DNA from: Crocinitomicaceae bacterium
GTDB taxonomy: Bacteria; Bacteroidota; Bacteroidia; Flavobacteriales_D; Parvicellaceae
Assembly (NCBI GenBank): GCA_002694645.1
Contig: NZMV01000056.1
Location: 1-5,597, forward strand
DNA: 5,597 nucleotides
Direction: 5' to 3'
Shown here: piece after piece, positions 5,163 through 5,597 of the stretch
How the letters are laid out: every line of letters begins with the position of its first letter
Numbering within the stretch: position 1 is the first letter of the stretch
Program-made: the position numbers and the translations under genes
Notes under the pieces: generated by a model
The model's input: only the letters and a program-made list of their open reading frames with translations
The model's database searches: none
Told to the model about the DNA's origin: nothing

Positions 5163-5597
5163 ATGTCAAGTAAAGGGAAGCTTTTTGCTTACCTAACTGT
5201 TATATTCAACTTTTTATTATTCTTTTCTTATTTAGGTTACTTAGCTAATCCCTTAAAAAGCAGCTGGATTCCTTTTGTTGCTTTACTTTATCCTTTGATT
5301 TTATTTATCAATTTTTTTTTAGTCCTAATATGGATCTCTAAAAGAAAGTTATTCTTTCTACCTACACTCATCCTCATTATACTAGGCATGTATCATCACA
5401 GTCGTTTTTTTCAATTTTATGCTTCATCAGAAAAACATAATCATTCCAGTATCTTACATGTGATGAGCTATAACGTAAGATTATTCGATTTATATAATTG
5501 GAATGAAAATGAAAAAAGTAAATCTGAAATATTTAAACTTATCGAGGTTAAAAATCCTGATATTTTGTGCCTTCAAGAATATTACTTTACAAATGAT
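5163..5597 (+). CDS. Endonuclease/exonuclease/phosphatase-family membrane protein, 5' part (runs off window)
   Basis: The frame is open from the ATG to the window end, giving 145 residues with no stop. Three hydrophobic segments (about 8-28, 37-58 and 63-78) form an N-terminal membrane anchor. They are followed by the start of an EEP (DNase I-like) domain. HVMSYNVRLFDLYNW (99-113) is the first strand with the conserved Asn104, and PDILCLQEYY (132-141) carries Glu139, expected to bind the catalytic metal. The rest of the active site lies beyond the window. EEP enzymes cleave phosphodiester or phosphomonoester bonds in nucleic acids, lipids or other phosphates, so the substrate cannot be named. 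An in-frame ATG at 5127 would add 12 residues (MPAKIFSFGLKH) and overlap the rhomboid gene by 20 bp. The ATG at 5163 is preferred because an A-rich stretch precedes it and the membrane helix then starts near the N-terminus, but the choice is open. The gene follows the rhomboid by 16 bp, so it probably belongs to the same operon. Confidence 0.87.
   Translation, partial: MSSKGKLFAYLTVIFNFLLFFSYLGYLANPLKSSWIPFVALLYPLILFINFFLVLIWISKRKLFFLPTLILIILGMYHHSRFFQFYASSEKHNHSSILHVMSYNVRLFDLYNWNENEKSKSEIFKLIEVKNPDILCLQEYYFTND

Overview
This window looks like ordinary chromosomal DNA from a member of the Bacteroidota, most likely of the flavobacterial kind. The evidence is the strong A+T bias, the near absence of Shine-Dalgarno sequences before start codons, and protein features typical of that phylum. 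These features are a long acidic, alanine-rich tail on a probable ribosomal protein S16, a short basic protein containing RYYDEDKERLE next to mutL, two rhomboid proteases in a row, and a membrane-anchored endonuclease/exonuclease/phosphatase (EEP) protein. Every gene is on the + strand and coding is almost continuous. No tRNA, rRNA, CRISPR array, insertion sequence or phage gene is visible.

Left part (1-1400): the window opens inside the last 40 codons of a gene that is probably rpsP (ribosomal protein S16). It ends in a 24-bp tandem repeat encoding ETTEEPAA. An intrinsic-terminator-like hairpin fills the short gap before rimM (ribosome maturation factor). rimM overlaps trmN6 (tRNA adenine-N6 methyltransferase) by 20 bp. 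These genes form a ribosome-assembly and RNA-modification group.

Middle part (1431-3516): a 100-residue single-pass membrane protein of unknown function is followed after 4 bp by mutL (mismatch repair). The MutL ATPase domain is complete. The C-terminal endonuclease signature is largely replaced, while a QPLLHP motif resembling a beta-clamp-binding site remains.

Right part (3516-5597): two different rhomboid intramembrane serine proteases follow, each joined to the gene before it by a 1-base stop/start overlap (TGATG, then TAATG). Both keep the catalytic Ser-His pair. The first has an approximately 48-residue insertion just before its catalytic serine helix. The second has a basic, helical cytoplasmic tail. 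Their junction carries an eight-T run placed so that a -1 slip would fuse them in frame. The window ends inside a gene for a multi-pass membrane protein with an EEP catalytic domain.

The tight spacing from the small membrane protein to the EEP gene suggests one co-transcribed unit. The only transcription-stop signal seen lies between the probable rpsP and rimM. I found no convincing evidence of an entirely new system. The most distinctive points are the altered MutL nuclease motif, the slippery rhomboid-rhomboid junction, and the terminator hairpin abutting the rimM start.
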